Source of the DNA: Nitrospirales bacterium LBB_01
GTDB taxonomy: Bacteria > Nitrospirota > Thermodesulfovibrionia > Thermodesulfovibrionales > Magnetobacteriaceae
Length of the DNA stretch: 64,000 nt
Reading direction: 5' to 3'
Assembly (NCBI GenBank): GCA_004376055.2
Contig: CP049016.1
Span: 124,001 to 188,000 of the forward strand
Part shown: positions 32,875 through 41,513 of the stretch, in pieces
Layout of the letters: each line of letters starts with the position of its first letter
Position numbering within the stretch: position 1 is the first letter of the stretch
Notes under the pieces: model-generated
Database searches by the model: none
What the model saw: the letters and a program-made list of their open reading frames with translations, nothing else
What the model was told of the DNA's origin: nothing
Made by a program: the position numbers and the translations under genes

Positions 32875-34404
32875 ATGGAAATTAAGGCTCTGCTATACGG
32901 AATAACGAGTTTTCTGCTTCCGCACTTACCCAAACTGACATCACTGAAAAAAGAAGATGCGGCAGCGGAGGCGGCTGTTGATAAGGACTCAGCACATGAT
33001 GCACAGGCACTCAAATGGGCAAAGAAAATATGGGATAAAGTTAAAAATGCGCCCAAGACAAGGCTTTCCTTTAAAGAGGCACTAAATGACATTATTGAAT
33101 CCCCATCCGATCCTGATGCGCTTGCCGCTTTCAGGTATCAGTTGAGAAAGTATGTGGAGACTGACCCTGCTATCGGAGAAAGTCTAAAACAACTGTGGTT
33201 AGAGATGTCATCACAAGGGGTTGGAGTGGATTTAAGCTCCTCACTGACTGCTGCAAAGTGGATTGATATTTTAAATCAAAATGATGATGTTCTAAAACGG
33301 CTTGAAATGGTGAGACTCTTAAGGACAGGCGTGCCCCCAGAGACTGTGGCAGCACAGTTTCACACAGATTTGAACTATTTATTCAGAGTGCATTCGGCTT
33401 TTTCACTTAACGGAGTGTATGGCATTCTCTCAGGCTCCAATATTTTGCACTGGCTTGATAAGTTAAACAAAGAGGATCCCATCCTTAGGCGTCTTGAAAT
33501 GATCCGCCTTCTTAGGTCAGGCTCCCCTGTTGAGACCATCGCAAATGAGTACCGCGCGGTTAAGGAGTACATATATAGGCTCAACAATAGATTTAGCGCT
33601 AACGGCGTTGTCGCTATTATGGATGAAAATGATTTCCAAAAATACCGCTCACTCTATCCCCCGTACATAAAGGTGTGTTCGTTTAACCTCCACGGCGTTC
33701 ACGATGAAGACCCAACACGGCTTAAACGGATTGCTAACGAGCTTTGCGTGTATGACCCTGATTTGTGCGCTTATCAGGAGGTGATAAAAGGGGCCGGAAT
33801 AGAGGAGACCTCGCTTCAAATAGCCGATATGATGTCAGGCATTACCGGTATGTACTACAGAACCCAGTATGGATACTGTCACATGTATATGAATAAGTAC
33901 CCGGAGGGAATAGCAATTTCAGGGCGTTATAACTTAAAAAATCCTCAGATTATTGACTTAAATAAGGGGCTGGTTGAGGAGCTGCACCCTCTTATGGACA
34001 GATACGCTGCCGCCGCTCAATTTGAAATATACGGTCACAAGGTGATATTTGCATCGGTTCACCTTGACCACAGTGAAAACCCGCGGATTCGTTATGCTCA
34101 GCTGGAAAAACTCGTTAAAGTGCTTGAGTCAACTTATGGAACAGACTACCACGCTTCAATTATAGCAGGGGATTTTAACGACACCGAGGACTCCGTCACC
34201 ATTGAGTATATGACCGACATTGGTTATAAGGATGCTTACAGGCACTGTCACCGCACAGGCGGAAACACCTTTAACTCAACTAATCCATTTACAAGAATTG
34301 ACTACATTATGGTCAAGGGAAAGGTGAAAATCCACAGCGCTGAGCTGATTCTAAATGATCCAAAGTTAAGCGACCACATAGGCGTCTATGCGGTTATTGA
34401 GTAG
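32875..34404 (+). CDS. EEP-family nuclease/phosphatase with N-terminal helical and tandem HTH-like repeats
   Basis: A 509-aa protein, first of a three-gene unit. Residues 268-509 form an endonuclease/exonuclease/phosphatase domain with every catalytic block: CSFNLHG (N271), AYQEV (E302), SVHLDHS, AGDFND (D433, N435), RIDYIM (D476) and LSDH (D500, H501). Residues 129-185 and 192-249 are two near-identical repeats (RLEMVRLLRTG / RLEMIRLLRSG, then ETVAAQF / ETIANEY), helix-turn-helix-like. Residues 1-110 are a helical segment that recalls small N-terminal adaptor modules of bacterial conflict proteins; that comparison is from memory and unproven. No signal peptide, so probably cytosolic. AAGGA precedes ATG 32875. 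Confidence 0.85.
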   Translation: MEIKALLYGITSFLLPHLPKLTSLKKEDAAAEAAVDKDSAHDAQALKWAKKIWDKVKNAPKTRLSFKEALNDIIESPSDPDALAAFRYQLRKYVETDPAIGESLKQLWLEMSSQGVGVDLSSSLTAAKWIDILNQNDDVLKRLEMVRLLRTGVPPETVAAQFHTDLNYLFRVHSAFSLNGVYGILSGSNILHWLDKLNKEDPILRRLEMIRLLRSGSPVETIANEYRAVKEYIYRLNNRFSANGVVAIMDENDFQKYRSLYPPYIKVCSFNLHGVHDEDPTRLKRIANELCVYDPDLCAYQEVIKGAGIEETSLQIADMMSGITGMYYRTQYGYCHMYMNKYPEGIAISGRYNLKNPQIIDLNKGLVEELHPLMDRYAAAAQFEIYGHKVIFASVHLDHSENPRIRYAQLEKLVKVLESTYGTDYHASIIAGDFNDTEDSVTIEYMTDIGYKDAYRHCHRTGGNTFNSTNPFTRIDYIMVKGKVKIHSAELILNDPKLSDHIGVYAVIE

Positions 34405-34474
34405 AGATGTGTTAAGTAATTTAAAAAAAATGAACTTTAACTAATAAGTTTTCATAAGAGAGGGGAGAGACACT

Positions 34475-36103
34475 ATGCCTCACAGAGCGGGATATTTCGT
34501 ATTGGCTTACCAGTGGGATCACCACTGCAAAAGGTTGTACGATTCCCTTATGGGACGGATTAACCACATGCTCAAAGAGCTTGGCGAGCTTGAGCAGGAC
34601 AGCCCGCTTGACCTTACGCAAATTCTCTATTATTATAAAAAATGGCACTATAACAAGGACTTATATAACCACACTTTTGGTGAAATAGAAAAAAGACAGT
34701 TTGTCATAAACTCTCTTGGCTATAGAGGGTACGGAGTAAACATTGATTTGCTTAATGCGCTTGGTGCTCTGAGAAAAGACTATGCAGGGCATATCACATG
34801 GCTTTTAAGTGAAAACTTTAATAAACTTATCCCACACTTAAGGACAATCATACCGCTTGAGCAAAGCCAGATACAGGCTATGGACTCAAGCTACGTGATA
34901 GATGAAATCTGTAAGCGTCTGAACTGGAACACAGAGGAAAACACTCCGGCTGCCGCCCATACGATCCACCTTGAGCTATCCAGCTACTTTAAGATAATGA
35001 GTGAGGAGACCCCGTGGAATGTTAACACCGCTATATTTCAAAAACTGTTCCTCCACCTTGGGACGTCGTCCATGACCATAATGAAGGGGACTGTAGGGCA
35101 CACGGATCAGTTAAGCGCTGCGGATTTAAAAGTTATAGCCAATAGAAACTTCAGAGTGATGTACAGGGAGACTTTTTCAAATCTCCACACCTTTACAGAG
35201 CTTGGGATAGATTTTCTGAAAAAAATCCACCTAAATCTCTCAAAGGGCCTTGTGCCTAATGCTGGAGAGTTCCGAGCGTTTGATTTCCCCGATAAAAACG
35301 GGGTTACGTATGACTGTGAGAATTTCGATAAGGAAATAAAAAGCTTTGCCCATGTCCTTTGGGAGACGTCGCAAAGTTTCCACAATCTTGACGCCTTTGT
35401 TTATGACCTCTGCCGCTCCTACTACATGTTTATCGGGATTCATCCGTTTTGGGATTCTAACGGTCGTGTTGGAAAGTGTTTCTTAAACTACATGCTCCTA
35501 AAAAAAGGGTTGCCTCCGGTGAGTTTTGACGACGATGAGGAGGTGCTGTCCCTTCCCCGATATGGTGGCTCAATGGAGGACGTGTATCATTACATAAAAA
35601 AACGAATACTTGTCGCCATAGACGCCTACTACTATGAAAGATGGAAAATCGAGCACCTTGGCAATATTAACAAACAGATTTACAATGTCGCATTTGACTC
35701 AGGGTTTTACTTTTGGCAGATAGACGATAAAGCACAAAAACTTGAGGTTCATTTCCTTGCGTTTGCCGTTGCCTCAGGCGATCCGCTCTTTAGCAGACTT
35801 CAAGACCAGTGCCGAGTGGTGTTTACCGATGAACTTGCGCTTAACAATATGAGCATACACTGTGGTTTCACTAAAAAAGAACACGCTGCTTGGGAACAGA
35901 CTTTCAGCTTAAAAGGGAATTTCTTCATAAAAGAGGTCGAAATGGATATTAAAGGAGTCAGGACGTTTGACATTGATTTTACAATAGAGCTTCTTAAGCA
36001 TCACTACGACTACAACTACTTCAGTGTCTCGGTCTCTTCTGCCGATGGTGCGCTCATTCATAACAACAAGGGTTTAAACTATACATATAAAATACAGAGG
36101 TGA
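34475..36103 (+). CDS. Fic-domain protein with variant active-site motif
   Basis: A 542-aa protein. The Fic core is at about residues 230-385: LVPNAGEFRAFDF, then HPFWDSNGRVGK at 323-334. The family consensus is HxFx(D/E)GNGRxxR; here the His, Phe, Asp, Asn, Gly and first Arg are kept, but the first Gly is Ser328 and the last Arg is Lys334. AMP transfer is the usual Fic reaction; the changes could alter activity or the nucleotide used. The N-terminal 220 residues are helical, and residues 400-542 look like a beta-rich domain I do not recognise. It starts 70 bases after the EEP gene and is followed two bases later by the PLD gene. Confidence 0.83.
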   Translation: MPHRAGYFVLAYQWDHHCKRLYDSLMGRINHMLKELGELEQDSPLDLTQILYYYKKWHYNKDLYNHTFGEIEKRQFVINSLGYRGYGVNIDLLNALGALRKDYAGHITWLLSENFNKLIPHLRTIIPLEQSQIQAMDSSYVIDEICKRLNWNTEENTPAAAHTIHLELSSYFKIMSEETPWNVNTAIFQKLFLHLGTSSMTIMKGTVGHTDQLSAADLKVIANRNFRVMYRETFSNLHTFTELGIDFLKKIHLNLSKGLVPNAGEFRAFDFPDKNGVTYDCENFDKEIKSFAHVLWETSQSFHNLDAFVYDLCRSYYMFIGIHPFWDSNGRVGKCFLNYMLLKKGLPPVSFDDDEEVLSLPRYGGSMEDVYHYIKKRILVAIDAYYYERWKIEHLGNINKQIYNVAFDSGFYFWQIDDKAQKLEVHFLAFAVASGDPLFSRLQDQCRVVFTDELALNNMSIHCGFTKKEHAAWEQTFSLKGNFFIKEVEMDIKGVRTFDIDFTIELLKHHYDYNYFSVSVSSADGALIHNNKGLNYTYKIQR

Positions 36104-36104
36104 T

Positions 36105-37760
36105 ATGACAAAGAAAACTGCTGATAAAGAAGAGAAAACTGCTGAGACGTCAGGCAAGTATGCTGAGGAATTTTGCCATCCGTCATACAAATGGATAGGG
36201 CACAGACGGTTTGTAACTAATGTTCAAAATTGGAATATATCAAATTTCCCTGGTGGTATTGGGTTTGCCTTTTATAACTACTCTGACGCTAAAGCTCTGA
36301 GAGTTGTCCTAAAGCTCCACAGAGAGGACGGGGTTAAGGAGTACTACATTGTAAATGCTTACCGCTGCGGGGATTTTGGCGAAAATTGGGAAAAATGGCA
36401 GGTTCATCAGTTGCCGCTCTTTCCTTATGAGAGCTTACACGGGCGGATTACTCACATTACGTTTTCATATATAATTCACAAAGATGGCAAATCCATAGGC
36501 TCAGAGTATGACTACAAGTTTGCCCACCTTGACGATTTCCACAATGGGCGCGTTAGCCCTGATGATTTTGAGCACGCATATAAAACGGAAAACACATACC
36601 GCACATATGAGGTAGGCTATGAGGAGGTTCAAAGAGCCTACAACAAAGTAAACAGAGAGTATGCTGATCTTCCTATAAGACCGTTTTTTACACGCGGCAA
36701 CACATGGGACCCTGGGCACCCTATACACGAACTTCACATACACATCGACTGGGTGATTGAAAGAAAAGAAAAAGATCCTGATGGCAGACACTACATTCAG
36801 ATGGCTATCTTTGATTTTGACAACTACCACGTTGCCGAACACCTGATTCATGCCAAAAACAAGGGGGTGGATGTTGAGTGTTTTGGTGAGTGGTCAACCG
36901 TGAGTTCTATGAATGCCGTGCAGAATTTGGCTAAGATGCGTCGGGCTGGAATTCCAATCTATGGGATAGTAAGAAACACGCCCTGTGACTCAAAACACGG
37001 CATAGCAAGTATGCACACCAAGTTTATTATATTTGACGGCGAGGTGGTTCATTCAAGCTCGTATAATCTTCATTTTCACCTGTGGGGCGGAAACTGGGAA
37101 AATGGACTTGTTTATTATTCACAAGACTTTGCCACAATTTATGCAAATATATATCATGCTCTAAGGGGCGGTGTGATTCAGCGTATTGAGGTACAGCCTG
37201 AGGGCAGGTACAATCTGTACTATACGTTTGGAAGCTACTACACGCCGTTTAGGGATTACTACAGGGCGCAGGATGCTATTGTAACGGAAATCAACAATGC
37301 TCGGGAATCTATAATTGTCTCTATGTTTGACATTGGGTGGATGACAGGGGTGACCTCACATGGACACCATGAGGAGGATGTCGTACATGCCCTAATTCAT
37401 GCCAGAAACAGAGGAGTCAGGGTAAAAATAATTCTAAACGGGATGATAGTTCACACGGGAGCTTTACCAGCCTCATGGGATACGCACAGATGGCGTCCTC
37501 TTAAAGAGCCAGTTCAATACCTTAAGAACAACTGGATGGAATGCGTCTTTGTCTATTACCACGAAAGCATATACTCGCCGCTTCATCATAAGTTTGCCGT
37601 ATTTGACAACTACACAGTAATCACGGAGTCTTTCAACTGGTATCCGGCCAGCGTTCATTCAGACGAGGTGCTGTCGGTTATTCGGGATGGCAGAGTGGCA
37701 TGGGAGTTTATATGCGAAGCAGATAAGATTTGTGAGTCTTTCCGGCTTGGCTGGGAATAG
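36105..37760 (+). CDS. Phospholipase D-superfamily protein with two HKD motifs
   Basis: A 551-aa protein with two complete HxKxxxxD motifs: SMHTKFIIFDG (H304, K306, D311) and LHHKFAVFDN (H494, K496, D501). Both are followed by the Ser/Asn-rich strand typical of the fold (HSSSYNLHF; TESFNWYPA). The two halves form one active site in this family, whose members include lipases and nucleases. Residues 29-145 look like a beta-sandwich or carbohydrate-binding-like domain with many aromatic residues. There is no signal peptide, so a cytosolic nuclease or phosphodiesterase is more likely than a secreted lipase. The gene begins one base after the Fic stop, so the two are translationally coupled. Confidence 0.86.
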   Translation: MTKKTADKEEKTAETSGKYAEEFCHPSYKWIGHRRFVTNVQNWNISNFPGGIGFAFYNYSDAKALRVVLKLHREDGVKEYYIVNAYRCGDFGENWEKWQVHQLPLFPYESLHGRITHITFSYIIHKDGKSIGSEYDYKFAHLDDFHNGRVSPDDFEHAYKTENTYRTYEVGYEEVQRAYNKVNREYADLPIRPFFTRGNTWDPGHPIHELHIHIDWVIERKEKDPDGRHYIQMAIFDFDNYHVAEHLIHAKNKGVDVECFGEWSTVSSMNAVQNLAKMRRAGIPIYGIVRNTPCDSKHGIASMHTKFIIFDGEVVHSSSYNLHFHLWGGNWENGLVYYSQDFATIYANIYHALRGGVIQRIEVQPEGRYNLYYTFGSYYTPFRDYYRAQDAIVTEINNARESIIVSMFDIGWMTGVTSHGHHEEDVVHALIHARNRGVRVKIILNGMIVHTGALPASWDTHRWRPLKEPVQYLKNNWMECVFVYYHESIYSPLHHKFAVFDNYTVITESFNWYPASVHSDEVLSVIRDGRVAWEFICEADKICESFRLGWE

Positions 37761-37789
37761 CGTTATAAACATAATATAATTGTAGAGAA

Positions 37790-37926
37790 AAAGGACTGGA
37801 TTCCCGCTCGTAGGCGGGAATGACAAAGGAGGAGATGCTTTTTGCTATCATTCCTTTTCCTTTTTTGTCATTCCTGCGAAGGCAGGAATCCAGTTTTTTA
37901 TTAGCGGTATTAGCTACAAAGGCAAT
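37790..37926 (-). repeat. Family A element, copy 5 (degenerate)
   Basis: An inverted copy with both hairpins (GGATTCCCGC-tcgtag-GCGGGAATGAC; GTCATTCCTGC-gaag-GCAGGAATCC) and a diverged right terminal repeat ending AAAGGCAAT. The left terminal repeat is not recognisable and I see no target duplication. It separates the PLD gene from pbpC. Confidence 0.75.
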
Positions 37927-37941
37927 AATAGTTATATAAAC

Positions 37942-40074
37942 ATGCTCAAAAAAATCCTAAAATATATATTTCTAATGTCATTACCCCTTATTCCAATGGT
38001 TTTAATTATCTCGCTTTTTATTCCGAATTTTAACTGGATGCCGCCAGAGTTTAAAGATATAAAAAAATCATATAAAAAAAGCGATGTGCTGTTACTTGAT
38101 AGACATGGGCTGCCTATTGAGGAGATTCGCACCGATCAAAAAGGCAGACGCCTTAACTGGACTGCCGTTACCGACATTTCCAGCGCCTTTCTAAAAATCG
38201 TGGTGTTTTCCGAGGACAGGCATTTTTATACGCACTCAGGAGTTGACTACAAAGCGCTGATAAAGGCCGTAATTGATACATTTACAAAGAAAAAACGGCG
38301 CGGCGCCTCCACAATTACAATGCAGCTGGCTGTTGTGTTAAAAAAAGACATTAAGGGTTCTAAGAAAACATTTGCAAGAAAGTTGGCCCAAATCCTTGCA
38401 GCCCGCCAAATTGAAAAACTCTGGTCAAAAACTGAAATCCTTGAGGCATACCTTAATCTGATAACTTTCCGTGGAGAACTTCAGGGAATAAGCGCCGCCT
38501 CTTATGGGCTCTTTGGAAAATCACCCGCTGGCCTAAACGAAACAGAGTCTGTTATATTAGCTTCATTAATAGTCTCCCCAAATGCCGATCCGCAGATTAC
38601 CGCAAGACGCGCCTGTGCCCTAAGTAAATCTATGGGCAACAATTCCGAATGCACTCAAATTGAAACTATGACCAAAGAAAGGCTAAGCATACCTTATAGG
38701 ATTACTCCTGCTGTTTCGTTAGCTCCTCATTTTGCCAGAAAGTTTTTGAAAGTGAGCGCTGATAACCTTACTACATCACTTGACGCTAACCTTCAGAGAT
38801 ACCTCATTGAAACGCTCAACAACAGTATCTATCGGCTCAGGCAAAGAAACGTTAAAGACGGAGCTATCCTTGTTGTAGAAAACAAAACAGGTCAGATATT
38901 AGGCTATGTCGGCAACTCCGGTTTAAGTTCCAGTGCCCGTCATGTTGACGGTATTACGGCAAAACGCCAGGCAGGGTCAACTCTTAAGCCGTTTCTTTAT
39001 GAACTGGCGATAGAGAAAAAATATCTTACAGCCGCCTCATTAATAGAGGACACTCCTGTACAATTGCAAACTATATCGGGACTCTACGTGCCGGAAAACT
39101 ATGATAACACCTATAGGGGCGCTGTGTCTTTACGCACTGCGCTTTCATCATCCATTAACATTCCAGCCGTCAAAACGATACTTCTGACCGGTGTGGAGCC
39201 GTTTTACAACCGCCTTAAACAGCTTGGCTTTGATAGTCTAACAGAGGGAGCTGACTACTACGGAGCCTCACTTGCCCTTGGTTCAGCCGATATAACCCTA
39301 ATGGAACTGGTTAATGCCTACCGTACCTTGGCAAACAAGGGCATATACAGTAAGTTGACGATGACAATTGATAATACATCTGTTACAGGCAAAAAAATAA
39401 TGAATGAGCGGGCGGTTTTTATAATCTCCTCGATACTTTCAGACAGAGAGGCAAGAAGCACAACGTTTGGATTAGAAAACCCGCTTTCTACAAAATTCTG
39501 GAGTGCCGCCAAAACAGGCACAAGTAAGGACATGCGGGATAACTGGTGCGTTGGTTACTCAGACACATACACGGTTGGGGTGTGGATAGGAAACTTTTCA
39601 GGTGAGCCAATGCGGGATGTTACAGGAATTACAGGAGCAGCCCCCTTGTGGCTTGAGACTATGACATATCTACACAGAAACAATCCGTCAAAGCCTCCGG
39701 CTGCTGTCTCTGAACTAATACAAAGGCAGGTATCATTTTCTGGCACATCCGAGTCTCCGCTCCTTGAGTGGTTCATTAAAGGTACTGAGCCAAACACTGT
39801 TATTGCAGCAGTTAAATCCGACAGTACTACTCAAATAACATACCCCATTGATGGTGCTATCTTTGCCATTGACCTGGATATTCCAAAGGATGCCCAGCGC
39901 ATCCCATTTAATTACAAACCATCCGGCTATAATTTCCAATGGGTAATAGACAGGAAAAACACCGGCGTCTTTAAGGACGTCTTTCTCTGGAAACCCACTC
40001 ACGGTAAACATATTGTCTCTATTGCAAACAAAACCGGCGTTGTTGTTGATAGTGTTAGGTTTGTGGTTAGGTGA
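37942..40074 (+). CDS. pbpC: Penicillin-binding protein 1C
   Basis: A bifunctional class A PBP (710 aa) with an N-terminal membrane helix (YIFLMSLPLIPMVLIISLF). The transglycosylase has EDRHFYTHSGVDYKA with the catalytic Glu and GASTITMQLA. The transpeptidase has the SxxK site in GSTLKPFLYEL, the SSSIN motif and KTGTSKDM. The C-terminal 90 residues resemble the BiPBP_C domain of PBP1C. The alpha-2-macroglobulin gene that often accompanies pbpC is not here. MITE copy 5 lies just upstream, so the promoter may be in or near the element. Confidence 0.94.
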   Translation: MLKKILKYIFLMSLPLIPMVLIISLFIPNFNWMPPEFKDIKKSYKKSDVLLLDRHGLPIEEIRTDQKGRRLNWTAVTDISSAFLKIVVFSEDRHFYTHSGVDYKALIKAVIDTFTKKKRRGASTITMQLAVVLKKDIKGSKKTFARKLAQILAARQIEKLWSKTEILEAYLNLITFRGELQGISAASYGLFGKSPAGLNETESVILASLIVSPNADPQITARRACALSKSMGNNSECTQIETMTKERLSIPYRITPAVSLAPHFARKFLKVSADNLTTSLDANLQRYLIETLNNSIYRLRQRNVKDGAILVVENKTGQILGYVGNSGLSSSARHVDGITAKRQAGSTLKPFLYELAIEKKYLTAASLIEDTPVQLQTISGLYVPENYDNTYRGAVSLRTALSSSINIPAVKTILLTGVEPFYNRLKQLGFDSLTEGADYYGASLALGSADITLMELVNAYRTLANKGIYSKLTMTIDNTSVTGKKIMNERAVFIISSILSDREARSTTFGLENPLSTKFWSAAKTGTSKDMRDNWCVGYSDTYTVGVWIGNFSGEPMRDVTGITGAAPLWLETMTYLHRNNPSKPPAAVSELIQRQVSFSGTSESPLLEWFIKGTEPNTVIAAVKSDSTTQITYPIDGAIFAIDLDIPKDAQRIPFNYKPSGYNFQWVIDRKNTGVFKDVFLWKPTHGKHIVSIANKTGVVVDSVRFVVR

Positions 40075-40136
40075 AAAGTGATAAGGGAAATTACGTATGA
40101 CTTGTTAAGAAAACTCCAATGTTGTTAGAATAGTTC

Positions 40137-40661
40137 ATGAGTTATGAAAGGGAAATTGTGTTTAGAGAATCTGCGATAAATGATACGGTTGAACATGTTA
40201 TCTCTATGGACGCCCAAAAAACTGATGAGATGGTTTTTACTTTGGGGTATGAAGGCAGGAGTCTCGAGGATTACCTTAACCGTTTAGTTAAGAATAATGT
40301 TCAAATACTTTTTGATGTCCGTAAAAATGCAATAAGCAGAAAATATGGATTTTCTAAAAGCAGATTAGAAAAGTCGGTAAACAATCTCAATATACAGTAC
40401 ATACACCTGCCCGAACTGGGAATTGATTCGTCCCAGAGAAAGTCTCTCAATACTCAGGACGATTATGACGCTTTATTGGCTAATTATGGAAATCTTATTT
40501 TGCCCAATCATTTAGATTCTGTAGAAAAGATATATAGGCTTATCAAAATTAATAAAAGAATTGCAATTACGTGTTTTGAAGCAATGTTTTATCAATGTCA
40601 CAGAAGTGTTATAGCAAAAATTTTATCAACAAATTATGGTTTTCAAGTAAAACACATATAG
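40137..40661 (+). CDS. DUF488-domain protein
   Basis: A 174-aa protein with the DUF488 pattern: FTLGYEGRSLEDYLNRL, ILFDVRKNAISRKYGFSKSRL, IQYIHLPELGI, and the Cys-containing ITCFEAMFYQCHRSVIA near the C-terminus. DUF488 proteins have no settled function; a thiol or nucleic-acid role has been suggested from the conserved Cys/His. It is followed six bases later by a second uncharacterised gene, and I recall such pairs recurring, which suggests a joint function. Confidence 0.83.
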   Translation: MSYEREIVFRESAINDTVEHVISMDAQKTDEMVFTLGYEGRSLEDYLNRLVKNNVQILFDVRKNAISRKYGFSKSRLEKSVNNLNIQYIHLPELGIDSSQRKSLNTQDDYDALLANYGNLILPNHLDSVEKIYRLIKINKRIAITCFEAMFYQCHRSVIAKILSTNYGFQVKHI

Positions 40662-40667
40662 TCTGTA

Positions 40668-41477
40668 ATGTTTATGAAAACCAAAATTTTGATAACCGTA
40701 AAAACGTATCCTACATTGTCTGCAAAATATGATGAGATTGTATGTACGGCAGGCTTCAGAGAAGATGGCACATGGGTGAGACTATATCCGATTCCTTTTA
40801 GAAAGTTGGATTATGAAAAACAATATAAAAAGTATCAGTGGATAGAGTTAAAGATAGAACGTAATAGCAGTGACCCGCGCAAGGAAAGCTATCGTCCGGT
40901 CAATATAAATGACATCGTAACTGGAGTTTGGATTGAACCTACTAATTACTGGAGGGAGCGAAAAGAAATAGTATTAAAAAAGGTCTATACCAACATGGAA
41001 ATTTTAATAGAAGAGGCGAAAAATCCTGATAAATGTACTTCTCTGGCAGTGTTTAAACCCTCCGAAATAATAGACTTCAAATTTACGAAAACAGTGAGAG
41101 AATGGGACAAGGTTAAACTGGCTCAACTAGACCAATTAAAACTATATGAGAAAAATGACAATCCTTTTAAGGTGGTAAAGAAACTACCATACAAGTTTTC
41201 ATATATATTCATGGAGGATTCTTCAGTAGAAAGAACTTTAATGATAGAAGATTGGGAAATTGGACAACTTTTTTGGAACTGTTGCAAAAAGCATAATGGA
41301 GATGAAATTAAAGCATGCAACGATGTAAAGAAGAAGTACTTTGATGATTTTGCAAAAACTAAAGATTTGTACTTTTATCTGGGTACCACCAGAGAGTTTC
41401 ATTTCCATGCAAAAAATCCTTTTATCATTATAGGAACATTTCACCCTATGATTGAGCCGCAAGATGGATTATTTTAG
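40668..41477 (+). CDS. Conserved hypothetical protein paired with DUF488
   Basis: A 269-aa cytosolic protein I recognise as conserved but without a named function. The N-terminus reads KILITVKTYPTLSAKYDEIVCTAGF and is followed by WVRLYPIPFRKLDYEKQYKKYQW; the C-terminus ends FIIIGTFHPMIEP. It begins with ATG 40668 (ATG 40674 possible), directly after the DUF488 stop. It has no transmembrane segment. The high Lys/Tyr content and AT-rich DNA resemble defence-type genes, but this is weak evidence. Confidence 0.72.
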   Translation: MFMKTKILITVKTYPTLSAKYDEIVCTAGFREDGTWVRLYPIPFRKLDYEKQYKKYQWIELKIERNSSDPRKESYRPVNINDIVTGVWIEPTNYWRERKEIVLKKVYTNMEILIEEAKNPDKCTSLAVFKPSEIIDFKFTKTVREWDKVKLAQLDQLKLYEKNDNPFKVVKKLPYKFSYIFMEDSSVERTLMIEDWEIGQLFWNCCKKHNGDEIKACNDVKKKYFDDFAKTKDLYFYLGTTREFHFHAKNPFIIIGTFHPMIEPQDGLF

Positions 41478-41513
41478 CTGACTAAAGTTACTCCTCTTTG
41501 GTACAATACACCT

